This document shows, piece by piece, positions 1 to 8,732 of a stretch of 64,000 nt of DNA. The notes under the pieces were generated by a model, which ran no database searches, was not told the origin of the DNA, and was given only the letters and a program-made list of their open reading frames with translations. The stretch's first letter is position 1, and every line of letters starts with the position of its first letter. A program made the translations under genes and the position numbers. Source of the stretch: Segatella copri. GTDB lineage: Bacteria; Bacteroidota; Bacteroidia; Bacteroidales; Bacteroidaceae. Where the stretch lies: the NCBI RefSeq assembly GCF_019249655.2, contig NZ_CP137557.1, positions 244,001 to 308,000 of the forward strand, given 5' to 3'.

Positions 1-1520
1 AGGGCATCGCTGCCATCGTTTGGATTCAAACCGTTGGCAAGCTCCCATGCATCCGGAATTCCGTCTTTATCCGTATCGAAGTCGGTAGGACGGTAAGCGG
101 TGCCGAAAGTAGACTCGGTGTAGCCGTTTACGTCTGATACCTTATCAATGATACCTGGCGACAGAGTGATGCTTCCCTTATACTGTGCCGTTCCCGTCTT
201 AGCCTCTTCCATGTAGCGTGCATCAATCTCATCGCGGTAGAGCGAGGCTCCGCCGTATGCCAGTACCTTGTTGAATGCTTCGGCTGCAGAGTGGGTGGTA
301 ACCTCTCCCGTAGGAGCAGGATTATCCATCTTGATCTTCACGCACGAAACACCGTCAATGGTTTGGTGGGCTACAGCATCTCCGTAGAAATTCTTTTTGT
401 CAGCAGAATAGTTCTCGCCATTATAAGTATAAGTACCTTTGTCGTATACCACGCCCTTCCAGTCCTGGTTCTTGGTAACTGTTCCCTTGGTGGTTTCGGT
501 GGTGTTGCCGCTGATGAAATAACGGCTGGTCATCTCGTAGAACTCAGGATGCTTCTTGTCGGAATTTCTGCTGCTGGATACGGTAACTTGCGTGATTCGG
601 TTCTGACTGCCACGTTCCTTTCCGGTGCTTACGCTTACCTTGATGCCATTCAGGGTTTTGCTCGTCAGACTCTGGCTAGGTCCTGCCTTGTAGTAGTTGT
701 TCACGATGTTGATCTGTCCGCCGCCAGGACCACCGTAGCAGGTTCCTTGCGCATTATACATCACGCAGTTTCGGAAGTCAACGTTTTCTGCCTGTACGGG
801 GTTCTCCCACTTATAGGTATCGTATTCCTTGTTGCTGGTGTATCCTGTCCATCCGTATCTGGCACCATTGAAGCGTGGACCTCGGTTCATGAGATGTCCT
901 ACGAAGTTGTGGTGGAAGCTGGCGAGCTTGCCACCCCAGATGCCTCCGTAGCCATGTGCTCCCTTGGAGTGCCCCGGATTGGTGAGACTCTCGGCAACGG
1001 TACACCACTGCATGGTGAAATTGTTGTTGTCGTAGAAAGATGCCACCTCGTCGATACTCCAGCTGAAGGAACAGTGGTCGAAGATGATGCCCGTCTTGTT
1101 GCGCTGCCAGATAGCATCAGCACCATCATTGATGTCCTTTTCCTGTCCGCGGCGCAGACGGATGAAGCGGATGATGCAGTTGTCTTCCGGACGAACCGTG
1201 TAATATCTCAGAGTGATGCCCGGAGAAGGAGCAGTCTGACCTAAGATAGTGGTGTTGGCTCCGATGGTGAGGTCGGAAGCCAGCGGAATGACGCCAGCCA
1301 CATCAAAGACGATGATCTTCTTGCTGTTGCCTGTTACTGCGGAACGGAACGATCCGGTACCCTTGTCGTTGAGATTAGTTACGTGGATTACTTTTCCACC
1401 TCTTCCGCCCGTTACATATCTTCCGTGACCTTCTGCGCCCGGAAAGGCAGGGGCTTGTGCCAAAGCAGCAGCACTCATCAGTGCTGCTGCCATGCTTGTT
1501 AATATCTTCTTGTTATTCAT
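1..1520 (-). CDS. Pectate lyase, PL1-like, secreted (3' end cut by window edge)
   Basis: Start ATG is at 1518-1520 on the minus strand and the frame is open to base 1, about 506 codons, so the C-terminus lies outside the window. The first ~21 residues form a signal peptide ending in AAALA. The mature start (AFPGAEGHGRYVTGGRGG) and the following KVIHVTNLNDKGTGSFR are typical of Bacteroidota PL1 pectate lyases, which cleave polygalacturonan by beta-elimination. A TSP3-like calcium-binding motif (DTDKDGIPDAWELANGLNP) lies near the window edge, as in many of these enzymes. It lies 56 bp downstream of the GH28-GH105 gene on the same strand, so both probably belong to a pectin utilisation locus. 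The family call is from recognition of sequence style, not a search. Confidence 0.85.
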   Translation of the reverse strand, partial: MNNKKILTSMAAALMSAAALAQAPAFPGAEGHGRYVTGGRGGKVIHVTNLNDKGTGSFRSAVTGNSKKIIVFDVAGVIPLASDLTIGANTTILGQTAPSPGITLRYYTVRPEDNCIIRFIRLRRGQEKDINDGADAIWQRNKTGIIFDHCSFSWSIDEVASFYDNNNFTMQWCTVAESLTNPGHSKGAHGYGGIWGGKLASFHHNFVGHLMNRGPRFNGARYGWTGYTSNKEYDTYKWENPVQAENVDFRNCVMYNAQGTCYGGPGGGQINIVNNYYKAGPSQSLTSKTLNGIKVSVSTGKERGSQNRITQVTVSSSRNSDKKHPEFYEMTSRYFISGNTTETTKGTVTKNQDWKGVVYDKGTYTYNGENYSADKKNFYGDAVAHQTIDGVSCVKIKMDNPAPTGEVTTHSAAEAFNKVLAYGGASLYRDEIDARYMEEAKTGTAQYKGSITLSPGIIDKVSDVNGYTESTFGTAYRPTDFDTDKDGIPDAWELANGLNPNDGSDA

Positions 1521-1576
1521 TTGATATGGATGTATTCAAAATTCAGCCATTATTTGATGTATTCAAATCTTTGCAA

Positions 1577-4213
1577 TTACTTGTTCAATCCCTGCATTTC
1601 CATCTCCAGGCTAGCCCAGAGGAATGGACCAACGCCCTTGGCGTCGTTGTCACGGATTGGCTCGCTCATGTAATACTCAAAGCTGCCGTCACGCTTGAAG
1701 TTTGGCTTCTTGACGTATGGACCAGGGCCAGGGCCCAAGCCGCTTACAGAACAGCACTTGGTAAGACTGATGGTCTTATCTGCATTTACCTGGATAAACT
1801 GGTCGATGATGCCCTTGTAAGCCTTTACGCCGGCGTCGCGGAACTTCTCGCTGAGATAACCCTTGCGGTAACCCTTCAGCAATACGTAGGCAAACATGCT
1901 TGATGCTGTGCTCTCCAGATAGTTGCGTGGATCCTTCACATCCATCACGTCATACCATACGCCCGTCTTCTTATCCTGATATTTCACTACGCTCTCCATC
2001 GCCTTGTTCAGTAGGGTGATTACCTCGCCACGGCGGGCATAGTCTTCAGGCATCGCCTCCAGGCACTCGGTCATCGCCATCACATACCATCCCAAGGCTC
2101 TTGCCCAGGTATGCTGGCTCTTACCGTTCTCCTTGTCAGCCCAGAACTGCTCGTGAGTCTCGTCCCAGGCATGCTTCCACAGCTGGGTCTTTTCGTCGTA
2201 TGTGCGGTAATCAGTCTTGATCATCTGGTCTACGGCATCGTCCAGAATCTTCTTCGCCTTCTTAGGCTTCAGGTTCTGCACGGCATAGTTGCAGTAGAAA
2301 GGCAGGCCCATGAAGATACCGTCCAGCCAAACCTGGTTGGCATAGATAGCCTTGTGCCAGTAAACGCCTTCCTTGGTGCGAGGCTGGTTCTGAAGCTGCT
2401 TGAACAGGGTCTTCAGCGCCAGTTCGTTTCCCTTGCTAGGGAAGAGGTTCTGCATGCGGAGGATAAACTTCGCCGTGCGCACGTTGTCGAGGTTGAAATC
2501 TTCGTATTTATAGCCGGTGATGTTTCCCTTCTCGTCAATCATCTTTGCTGGATATTCCTTCAGATATTCGATGATGCTCTCGTGGTCGGCAGTGCTCTCT
2601 GTTCCCTTGAAGGCATTCTTGGCGTTGAAGGTGCTCTTGTCCTTATAATATAAATAGGTGTCGAGCATGCCTTCCATCTCGATGCCCATCACGTAGCTCC
2701 AGCGAGGTTTCTTCGGACTGAAGTCGAGGTTGTATGGGTGTGGGGTGCGATGCATCTCGCTGTGGGTGAGCCACTCTGAATAGTTCTGGTAAGGCTGTTC
2801 TGCCTTGCTGAGAATCAGCGAACCGTTGATCATCAGGTTTTCAAACTTCACGTTGCGGGTCTTTCCGGTCATCTGCACAGGCTTCTTCACCACGCCGTTG
2901 AAGGTGCAGTTCTTCACGTTGATGTCGTAAACGTTCTCCACCTCGTTTCTGCCGATGATGAGCACACCATAGTTGCTCTTCTGGCAGGTTACGTCTTCCA
3001 TGCTCACGTTTCTCACGGTAGGCTCGAAACCGCGGTAGCAGATTTCCTTGCGCTCGTAGTCGAGGTTGATTTTCAGCACGGCTTCCTTACACTGACCCAC
3101 GGTCACCTTGCGCATGTTGATGTTCTGAATCAATCCGCCACGGCAGTTGTTGGTCTTGATGCGGAGGATGCGCTCCAGGTTAGGCGAGTCCATGCGGCAG
3201 TTTTCTGCATACACGTTCTCGCAACCGCCCGAGATTTCCGAACCGATTACCACGCCTCCGTGTCCATCCTGCATCTCGCAGTTGCGGATGATGATGTTGC
3301 GTGATGGCTGGTTCCAGAGTCTGCCGTCGTTGTTTCTTCCGCTCTTGATGGCAATGCAGTCGTCACCGGTGTGGAAGATACAGTCCTCGATGAGCACGTT
3401 CTCGCAAGCCTCAGGGTCGCAGCCGTCGCCGTTAGGACCTTCGTTCCAGATGGTCACGCCCTTCACTGTGATGTTCTTGCAGAGCAGTGGATGGATTACC
3501 CAGAAAGGCGAGTTGAGCAGTTTGACACCTTGGATCAGGATGCGCTCGCTGCGTACGAAGTTGATGAGCTGAGGGCGCAATCCCTGTCCCAGTCCAAACT
3601 TGCGCTGGTCGAAATCCACGCCGTCTTCAGCCTGCTTCAGCAGTTTGGCACGCGAACCCAGGCACTGTGCTTCCTTGGTGATTCCCTCCTTGTAGTTGAA
3701 TCTCTTGTGTCCGCACATCGGCCACCATGTCTCCATGTTTCCGCCTCCGTCGATGGTACCTTCGCCGGTGATGGCGATGTCGGTAGCCTTGTAGGCATAG
3801 ATGCAAGGCGAGTAGTTCCAGCAGGCAAGACCTTCCCATGAGGTGCGTACCAGCGGATAGAGCTTGGTGTCGAAAACAAACTGCAGGATAGCATCCTTCT
3901 GCACCTCCAGTTTCACGCGGCTCTTCATCTCTATGGCACCCGTCTTCCAGGTACCCTTAGGAATCACCACGCATCCGCCTCCCTTTTTCGAAACCAGGGC
4001 GATGAGCTTGTTGATGGCTTTCTGGTTCTGTGCTGCCGGATTCGACAGTTTGGCACCATACTTGGAGATGTCATACACTTTTGCCGACTGCGGCAAATCA
4101 GGCAGTTGAATGCTCTGTTCAATCCGCTTGTACTCCGCCTCGTCCCATCCTGCGGCGTTCATCCAGGCAGGAATCAGCAGGGCGATGAGCAACAATTTAA
4201 AGATTTTTTTCAT
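1577..4213 (-). CDS. GH28-GH105 fusion: polygalacturonase plus unsaturated rhamnogalacturonyl hydrolase
   Basis: An 878-residue exported enzyme with signal peptide 1-20. Residues ~40-470 are a GH28 beta-helix with the four signature sites: NGDGCD (261-266), TGDDC (DD at 284-285), GHG (317-319) and RIK (351-353). GH28 enzymes hydrolyse galacturonan or rhamnogalacturonan. Residues ~500-878 resemble GH105 (YteR/YesR type): WLDGIFMGLPFYC (629-641), HAWDETHEQFWAD and TWARALGWYVMAM (702-714). GH105 removes the unsaturated uronic acid left by lyases, so one polypeptide could cut the backbone and trim the ends, fitting the pectate lyase just downstream. The first ATG upstream of a clear signal peptide sets the start. 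The domain split is sure; exact substrate is not. Confidence 0.9.
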   Translation of the reverse strand: MKKIFKLLLIALLIPAWMNAAGWDEAEYKRIEQSIQLPDLPQSAKVYDISKYGAKLSNPAAQNQKAINKLIALVSKKGGGCVVIPKGTWKTGAIEMKSRVKLEVQKDAILQFVFDTKLYPLVRTSWEGLACWNYSPCIYAYKATDIAITGEGTIDGGGNMETWWPMCGHKRFNYKEGITKEAQCLGSRAKLLKQAEDGVDFDQRKFGLGQGLRPQLINFVRSERILIQGVKLLNSPFWVIHPLLCKNITVKGVTIWNEGPNGDGCDPEACENVLIEDCIFHTGDDCIAIKSGRNNDGRLWNQPSRNIIIRNCEMQDGHGGVVIGSEISGGCENVYAENCRMDSPNLERILRIKTNNCRGGLIQNINMRKVTVGQCKEAVLKINLDYERKEICYRGFEPTVRNVSMEDVTCQKSNYGVLIIGRNEVENVYDINVKNCTFNGVVKKPVQMTGKTRNVKFENLMINGSLILSKAEQPYQNYSEWLTHSEMHRTPHPYNLDFSPKKPRWSYVMGIEMEGMLDTYLYYKDKSTFNAKNAFKGTESTADHESIIEYLKEYPAKMIDEKGNITGYKYEDFNLDNVRTAKFILRMQNLFPSKGNELALKTLFKQLQNQPRTKEGVYWHKAIYANQVWLDGIFMGLPFYCNYAVQNLKPKKAKKILDDAVDQMIKTDYRTYDEKTQLWKHAWDETHEQFWADKENGKSQHTWARALGWYVMAMTECLEAMPEDYARRGEVITLLNKAMESVVKYQDKKTGVWYDVMDVKDPRNYLESTASSMFAYVLLKGYRKGYLSEKFRDAGVKAYKGIIDQFIQVNADKTISLTKCCSVSGLGPGPGPYVKKPNFKRDGSFEYYMSEPIRDNDAKGVGPFLWASLEMEMQGLNK

Positions 4214-4365
4214 TGTTCTGTTTATCTAAATATGTTTTTAAATAGGTTGGTTCTATATCCTTATCTGATAAGAAGATACACCGATGCAAAGATAATGAAA
4301 TTATTTAGAATAAGGGGGCTTTGAAATGTTAAAAATGCAAGATGCCGCTTTTTTATCCGTAAAAA

Positions 4366-4397
4366 TTTGGTGGTTTTAATAAAAAAGTGTACCTTTG
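4366..4397 (+). promoter_or_regulatory. Promoter of the ECF sigma gene
   Basis: A -33 TTTG at 4366-4369 and a -7 TACCTTTG at 4390-4397 with 20 bp between them, the Bacteroidota housekeeping consensus. The gene starts at 4486, leaving a leader of about 80 nt. Confidence 0.75.
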
Positions 4398-4485
4398 TAG
4401 CGAAATTTAACATCAATCATACAAAAATTAAACTGTTCGCCTATCGATTAGACATTTACTTAATATACTAATAAATATTTAAGAA

Positions 4486-5082
4486 ATGAGAAATCTGAAT
4501 GAAATGACAGATGAGGAATTGGCCTTGGCTTACGTCGAGGGCAACAATAAGGCTTTTGACCTTTTGTTGGCTCACAACGAAGTGAAGCTCTTTTCCTATA
4601 TCATGTTTGTAGTACACGATGAGGAAGTGGCGAATGATATCTTTCAGGAGACTTTCGTCAAAGCCATCGTCAAGCTCCAGAATGGTGCCTACTCACCTAA
4701 TGGTAAGTTTGGTGCATGGCTCATGCGCATTGCGCATAACGTCATCATTGATGGATACCGTGACCAGAAGCATCAGCGCATCGTTGACCAGAAGAACAAC
4801 AACGACCTGTCGGGTCTGAAGGGAGACGGTGTGATAGATAGCTACGTGGAGCGCGAGCTGGTGCGTGAGCAGATTATGGGCGACGTGAAGAAGCTCATGA
4901 TGTTCTTGCCTGCCAACCAGCGTGAAGTGGTTTACATGCGATATTACCAGGATATGTCGTTCAGGGAAATCGCCGAGACCACCAATGTAAGCATCAATAC
5001 CAGTCTGGGCCGTATGCGCTATGCAATCCTCAACCTTCGCAGAATGGCTAAGGAGCACCATATCAGTTTGCAGCTGGACTAA
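4486..5082 (+). CDS. RNA polymerase ECF-type sigma factor
   Basis: A 198-residue sigma-70 family protein. Region 2 is visible around residues 20-90 (NDIFQETFVKAIVKLQ, WLMRIAHNVIIDGYRD), and region 4 around 140-195 (LPANQREVVYMRYY, SFREIAETTNVSINT, RMRYAILNLRRM). It lacks extra domains. No anti-sigma gene lies next to it, unlike FecI-FecR pairs, so it is probably an orphan ECF controlled by its own promoter or by a distant partner. The first ATG of the frame follows a good TAnnTTTG promoter. Targets cannot be told from the sequence. Confidence 0.9.
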   Translation: MRNLNEMTDEELALAYVEGNNKAFDLLLAHNEVKLFSYIMFVVHDEEVANDIFQETFVKAIVKLQNGAYSPNGKFGAWLMRIAHNVIIDGYRDQKHQRIVDQKNNNDLSGLKGDGVIDSYVERELVREQIMGDVKKLMMFLPANQREVVYMRYYQDMSFREIAETTNVSINTSLGRMRYAILNLRRMAKEHHISLQLD

Positions 5083-5109
5083 ATGTTTCCAGCTGCAAGC
5101 TGCCTGTTG

Positions 5110-5175
5110 CTTTTTCTGAGAACAGAAGATTCTTTTTCTGAGAACAGAAGATTCTTTTTCTAAGAACAGAAGATG
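5110..5175. repeat. Three tandem 22-bp repeats after the ECF sigma gene
   Basis: Units 5110-5131 and 5132-5153 are identical, 5154-5175 differs at two bases. Each contains a small TCTgagaacAGA hairpin and a T-run, so the array could act as a weak terminator between the convergent sigma factor and rpe genes. Confidence 0.85.
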
Positions 5176-5216
5176 ATTCTAGGAACTTGAAAATCCTATG
5201 GAAAGATTCTGAAGTG

Positions 5217-5882
5217 TTAATCCTCAATCTGCTCCAGTTCCTTCAGTGAATGGATGGTAGCCAGAGGGTCTTTGCTCTTGAATACATAGCTTCCGCTCAC
5301 CAATACGTTTACCCCGGCCTTCACCAGTCGTGGGGCGGTCTCTCCCTGCACGCCGCCATCCACCTCTATGAGTGCCTGGCTGCCGCTCTCTTTGATGAGT
5401 TTGCGCAGTCGTGCCGTCTTCTGGATGGTGTTTTCGATGAACTTCTGTCCGCCGAATCCAGGGTTTACGCTCATCAGCAGCACCATGTCTACATCGCAGA
5501 TGATGTCTTCCAGAACGCTCACTGGGGTAGAAGGGTTCAGGGTAACGCCTGCCTTCATGCCGGCAGCATGTATCTGCTGTATGGTGCGGTGCAGGTGGGT
5601 GCATGCTTCGTAGTGAACGTTCATCATCATGGCACCCGTCTTGGCTGTCTGCTCAATATACTGTTCCGGGTGCAGAATCATGAAGTGCACGTCCAGCGGT
5701 TTGGTGCATGCTTTCGCTACGGCTTCTAACACTGGGAAGCCGAAGGAGATATTAGGTACGAACACGCCGTCCATAATATCCATGTGGAGCCAGTCGGCTT
5801 CACTCTTGTTAATCATTTCTACATCGCTCTTCAGGTCAATGAAATTGGCTGAGAGGAGTGAAGGTGAAACTATCGTCTTCAT
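5217..5882 (-). CDS. rpe: Ribulose-phosphate 3-epimerase
   Basis: A 221-residue TIM-barrel enzyme that interconverts ribulose 5-phosphate and xylulose 5-phosphate in the pentose phosphate pathway. Family motifs are present in order: SPSLLSANF at the N-terminus, HMDIMDGVFVPN (metal-binding His and Asp), DVHFMILHPEQYI, SVNPGFGGQ and the phosphate-binding VDGGV near the C-terminus. Length is normal. It is preceded by a 42-residue ORF 42 bp upstream on the same strand, perhaps co-transcribed. Confidence 0.96.
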   Translation of the reverse strand: MKTIVSPSLLSANFIDLKSDVEMINKSEADWLHMDIMDGVFVPNISFGFPVLEAVAKACTKPLDVHFMILHPEQYIEQTAKTGAMMMNVHYEACTHLHRTIQQIHAAGMKAGVTLNPSTPVSVLEDIICDVDMVLLMSVNPGFGGQKFIENTIQKTARLRKLIKESGSQALIEVDGGVQGETAPRLVKAGVNVLVSGSYVFKSKDPLATIHSLKELEQIED

Positions 5883-5924
5883 CTTTATCGTTTTTCTGTT
5901 TTTTGTTTGTCAGGGTCCTAGACC

Positions 5925-6053
5925 CTAGTTGACCCAATACGCCTTGCAAGATTCATTCTTCTTGAAGGCACGGTAGGTGTATGCCAACTGCTTAATGAAA
6001 AAGATGGTCTTTGCCGACGGTCTCATTTCTTCTGAAGTAAACAAATGCTTCAT
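5925..6053 (-). CDS. Small uncharacterised protein, 42 residues, upstream of rpe
   Basis: ATG at 6051-6053, TAG at 5925-5927. The protein starts MKHLFTSEEMRPSAKTIFF and continues IKQLAYTYRAFKKNES to a C-terminal VN. It is basic, has no membrane segment and no domain that I recognise. The composition (PSAKTI..IKQLAYTYRA) resembles short conserved ORFs that I recall from Prevotella and Bacteroides, but that is memory rather than a search. No clear TAnnTTTG box was found directly upstream. It could be translated with rpe or be a chance ORF. Confidence 0.5.
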   Translation of the reverse strand: MKHLFTSEEMRPSAKTIFFIKQLAYTYRAFKKNESCKAYWVN

Positions 6054-6273
6054 AGGCGTATATCTTTTAAATTGTTAATATTGAAATCCTTTCTCTATTA
6101 TCATAACGTCGGGAAGTTTCCTTTATTACATTTTACCCTAATTTTCTTCATTTCTTTTTTGTTTTTCCCAAATATCTTCTATATATAATAAGGTGTAGAC
6201 TTAATCTTTGTCTACAATATGGGGCAAAAAATAACTTTTTTCTGTTGAAATGATAAATTTCTCATAAAAAAAG

Positions 6274-6304
6274 TTTGTAGTTTAAAAGAAAAAGTGTACT
6301 TTTG
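6274..6304 (+). promoter_or_regulatory. trp operon promoter
   Basis: A -33 TTTG at 6274-6277 and a -7 TACTTTTG at 6297-6304, spacing 19 bp. It sits about 50 bp upstream of the trp leader peptide. The surrounding A/T-rich sequence resembles the promoters at 4366 and 58205. Confidence 0.8.
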
Positions 6305-6355
6305 CAACTGAATAAATTCAATAACAAGATTAATAACAAATAAAGTTAATTCAAT

Positions 6356-6418
6356 ATGATGACAATATTCGTATCTACAGCATGGTGGTGGCGTAACTCA
6401 AGATTCAAAAAGTCGTGA
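6356..6418 (+). CDS. trpL: trp operon leader peptide with three consecutive Trp codons
   Basis: A 20-codon ORF (two adjacent ATGs at 6356 and 6359, stop TGA 6416-6418) with codons TGG TGG TGG at 6383-6391, inside STAWWWRNSR. It lies between a promoter and a terminator hairpin, upstream of trpD. Three tandem Trp codons in so short an ORF is the hallmark of ribosome-mediated attenuation: lack of charged tRNA-Trp stalls the ribosome here and favours read-through. Confidence 0.92.
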   Translation: MMTIFVSTAWWWRNSRFKKS

Positions 6419-6456
6419 GTCGAGAAGCCGTGTATAGATATGAAACTGATATACTA

Positions 6457-6490
6457 AGGGCCTGCCGTAACTTACGACAGGCCCTTTTTA
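6457..6490 (+). terminator. trp attenuator terminator
   Basis: AGGGCCTGCCGTAA at 6457-6470 pairs with TTACGACAGGCCCT at 6472-6485 (one mismatch), followed by a T-run. It lies 38 nt after the leader peptide and 39 nt before trpD, so it is the attenuator. I did not resolve the competing antiterminator helix. Confidence 0.9.
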
Positions 6491-6528
6491 CATTTAATAA
6501 AAGATATAAAAGATAGGAGATTAAGATT

Positions 6529-7536
6529 ATGGAAATGAAGGACATCTTAAACAGAATGTTGAACCACGAGGAACTTTCTCGCGAGGAAACCAAGGAGATT
6601 ATCATCGGCATCACCCAGAGTGAGTTCCCTGAGGAGCAGATCACGGCCCTGCTCACCGGTTTGCAGATGAGAGGCGTCACCGTAGATGAGCTGTTGGGCT
6701 TCCGTGATGGCATCCTTGCCACTGGCGTTCCTGCCATCCTCGATTGCGACCGCTACATCGATGTAGTGGGTACGGGCGGCGACCGCAAGAACACCTTCAA
6801 TATTTCTACCACATCCTGCTTCGTCATTGCCGGTGCCGGCTATAAGGTGGCTAAGCATGGCAACTACGCAGCCACATCGGTGAGCGGTGCATCTAATGTC
6901 ATCAAGAACCACGGTGTGGGGTTCACGGATGATATTGACCGCCTGAACCGCAGCATCAACGAGGCGGGCATCGTTTATCTCCATGCCCAGTTGTTTGCCA
7001 AGGCAATGAAGTTTGTGGGTCCTATCCGCAAGGCACTCCAGTTCCCTACGGTGTTTAATCTCCTGGGACCTCTGGTGAATCCGAGTCAGCCAACGTGCCA
7101 GTTGCTGGGTGTAGCCAATCTCGACCAGATGCGCCTTTATAATCAAGTATATCAGAAGTTGGGCATCGACTATGGCATCGTGAACAGCATCGATGGTTAT
7201 GATGAGATTTCGCTTACCGGCGATTTCAAGGTAACCACCAATAATTACGAGCGCATCTTCAAGCCTCAGGATCTGGGCTTCGAGATTGCCAAGCCAGAAG
7301 AGATTAAGGGTGGTGCCACCGAGGAAGAGGCGAAGGAAATCTTCGATGCCGTGCTTGAAAACCGCGCCCTCCCAGCCCAGAAGAACATCGTTCTCGCCAA
7401 TGCTGCCTTCGGAATCCAGGTGATGGAGAAGGGAAAGAAGAGCATCGAAGAATGCGTGGAGATAGCAAGAGAGAGCATCGATTCTGGCAAGGCGCTGGCC
7501 ACATTCAAGAAATTCGTAGAGCTGAATAAAGGGTAA
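6529..7536 (+). CDS. trpD: Anthranilate phosphoribosyltransferase
   Basis: A 335-residue enzyme that joins anthranilate to PRPP. The PRPP loop GTGGDRKNTFNIST starts at residue 81, followed by KHGNYAATSVSGASN and the conserved NLLGPLVNP further on. It is a stand-alone TrpD without a TrpG domain. It is the first gene after the attenuator, which is unusual because trpE or trpB more often leads the operon. Confidence 0.97.
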   Translation: MEMKDILNRMLNHEELSREETKEIIIGITQSEFPEEQITALLTGLQMRGVTVDELLGFRDGILATGVPAILDCDRYIDVVGTGGDRKNTFNISTTSCFVIAGAGYKVAKHGNYAATSVSGASNVIKNHGVGFTDDIDRLNRSINEAGIVYLHAQLFAKAMKFVGPIRKALQFPTVFNLLGPLVNPSQPTCQLLGVANLDQMRLYNQVYQKLGIDYGIVNSIDGYDEISLTGDFKVTTNNYERIFKPQDLGFEIAKPEEIKGGATEEEAKEIFDAVLENRALPAQKNIVLANAAFGIQVMEKGKKSIEECVEIARESIDSGKALATFKKFVELNKG

Positions 7537-7580
7537 AAGGGCTTTTAAAGTTAAACAGGTAAAGAAGTAAAAAGTAAAAA

Positions 7581-8390
7581 ATGGCTGATATTTTAGAGGA
7601 AATTGTGGCTCATAAGAAGATGGAGATAGAGCAGCGAAAGCGCTTTATCCAGCCACGACAGATGATAACCCTCACCGAGCAGAAGATGCAGGAGGATGGG
7701 GGAAAGGTGATGGGAGGAAGCATGAAGCAGGCACTGATGGGCTCTGATACGGGTATCATCGCCGAGTTCAAGCGAAAGTCGCCGAGCAAGGGCTGGATCA
7801 AGGAGGCGGGCAAGGCGAGTGTCATCCCGCTGAGCTACCAGCAGAACGGGGCTTCGGCTCTGAGCATCCTTACGGATATAGATTACTTCGGCGGATACGA
7901 TGAGTATATCCAGGAAGCAAGACATGTGGGGGTTTCTATACCTATATTATATAAGAACTTCGTGATAGAGGAGTATCAGCTGTTGCAGGCGAGATATTGC
8001 GGTGCCTCTGCCGTGCTGCTCATTGCAGCCTGCCTGAGTAAGGAGGAGTGTAAGGGGCTGATGAATATGGCTCACCAGTTGGGCATGGAGGTATTGTTGG
8101 AGATGCATAACGAAAGAGATTTCGAGTATGCGGAACTGGAACCGGATATGTATGGCATCAACAATCGCAATCTGGGTACTTTCGTTACGGATGTAGAGAA
8201 TAGCTTCCGCTTGGCAGAGAAACTTCCGAAGGATGTATGCCGTGTGAGCGAGAGTGGCATTTCTGATCCCATGATAGTAAAAAGGCTCCGTGATGAGGCA
8301 GCCTTCCGTGGCTTCCTGATGGGAGAGCAGTTTATGAAGCAGGAGAATCCTGGTCAGGCACTATCGGAATTCATCGCTCAATTAAGCTAG
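7581..8390 (+). CDS. trpC: Indole-3-glycerol-phosphate synthase
   Basis: A 269-residue TIM-barrel enzyme converting carboxyphenylamino-deoxyribulose phosphate to indole glycerol phosphate. Motifs: IAEFKRKSPSKG (catalytic Lys region), GASALSILTD, ILYKNFVIEEYQ, GINNRNLGTF and SESGISD. Monofunctional (TrpF is separate). It follows trpD by 44 bp and is followed by a foldback element that separates it from trpF. Confidence 0.97.
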   Translation: MADILEEIVAHKKMEIEQRKRFIQPRQMITLTEQKMQEDGGKVMGGSMKQALMGSDTGIIAEFKRKSPSKGWIKEAGKASVIPLSYQQNGASALSILTDIDYFGGYDEYIQEARHVGVSIPILYKNFVIEEYQLLQARYCGASAVLLIAACLSKEECKGLMNMAHQLGMEVLLEMHNERDFEYAELEPDMYGINNRNLGTFVTDVENSFRLAEKLPKDVCRVSESGISDPMIVKRLRDEAAFRGFLMGEQFMKQENPGQALSEFIAQLS

Positions 8391-8426
8391 TTGCATTCAT
8401 CGTTTAATGATAGAATAATAGAATAA

Positions 8427-8707
8427 CTGAAGTTTCGCAAGTAGCATTCTACCGTCCCCGAAGGGGGCGAATGTGAATAACCGCAGGTGGAATGCCCGAA
8501 GGGAATGGAACCTGCGGATAGTTACAGATACTCTCTTATCGTCCCCGAAGGGGGCGAACAGGAGCAAGGCTGGATGTGGTTCGCCCCCTTTGGGGACGCT
8601 TTCTCCCTACTATTGGTTGTCCGCAGGTTCCATGACCTTTGGTCATTCCACCAGCGGTTATTGAAAGTTGGCCCCCTTCGGGGACCGGAGGTTACTTGCG
8701 AAACTTG
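8427..8707 (+). mobile_element. Foldback MITE-like element, copy 1 (between trpC and trpF)
   Basis: A 281-bp element with terminal inverted repeats CTGAAGTTTCGCAAGTA / TACTTGCGAAACTTG, flanked by a perfect 10-bp direct repeat AATAGAATAA (8417-8426 and 8708-8717), the signature of a transposition target duplication. The interior is a nearly full-length imperfect palindrome with nested hairpins built on CGTCCCCGAAGGGGGCGAA. No convincing coding sequence, so it is non-autonomous. Here it sits inside the trp operon. Confidence 0.85.
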
Positions 8708-8732
8708 AATAGAATAATAGATAACAATAATA

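Noticed and set aside
291..1244. 317-codon open frame on the plus strand
   Set aside because: It lies opposite the pectate lyase gene, whose minus-strand frame has a signal peptide and family motifs. The plus frame has no recognisable domain.
5905..5930. Terminator from the CAGGGTCCTAGACCCTAG palindrome after the 42-residue ORF
   Set aside because: The stem is short and there is no T-run on the minus strand; it also overlaps the stop codon and leads straight into rpe.
8473..8708. Short ORFs of 63-77 codons inside the foldback elements, repeated in several copies
   Set aside because: They follow from the palindromic repeat sequence itself, exist on both strands, and lack start-site or composition support. 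The elements look non-coding.
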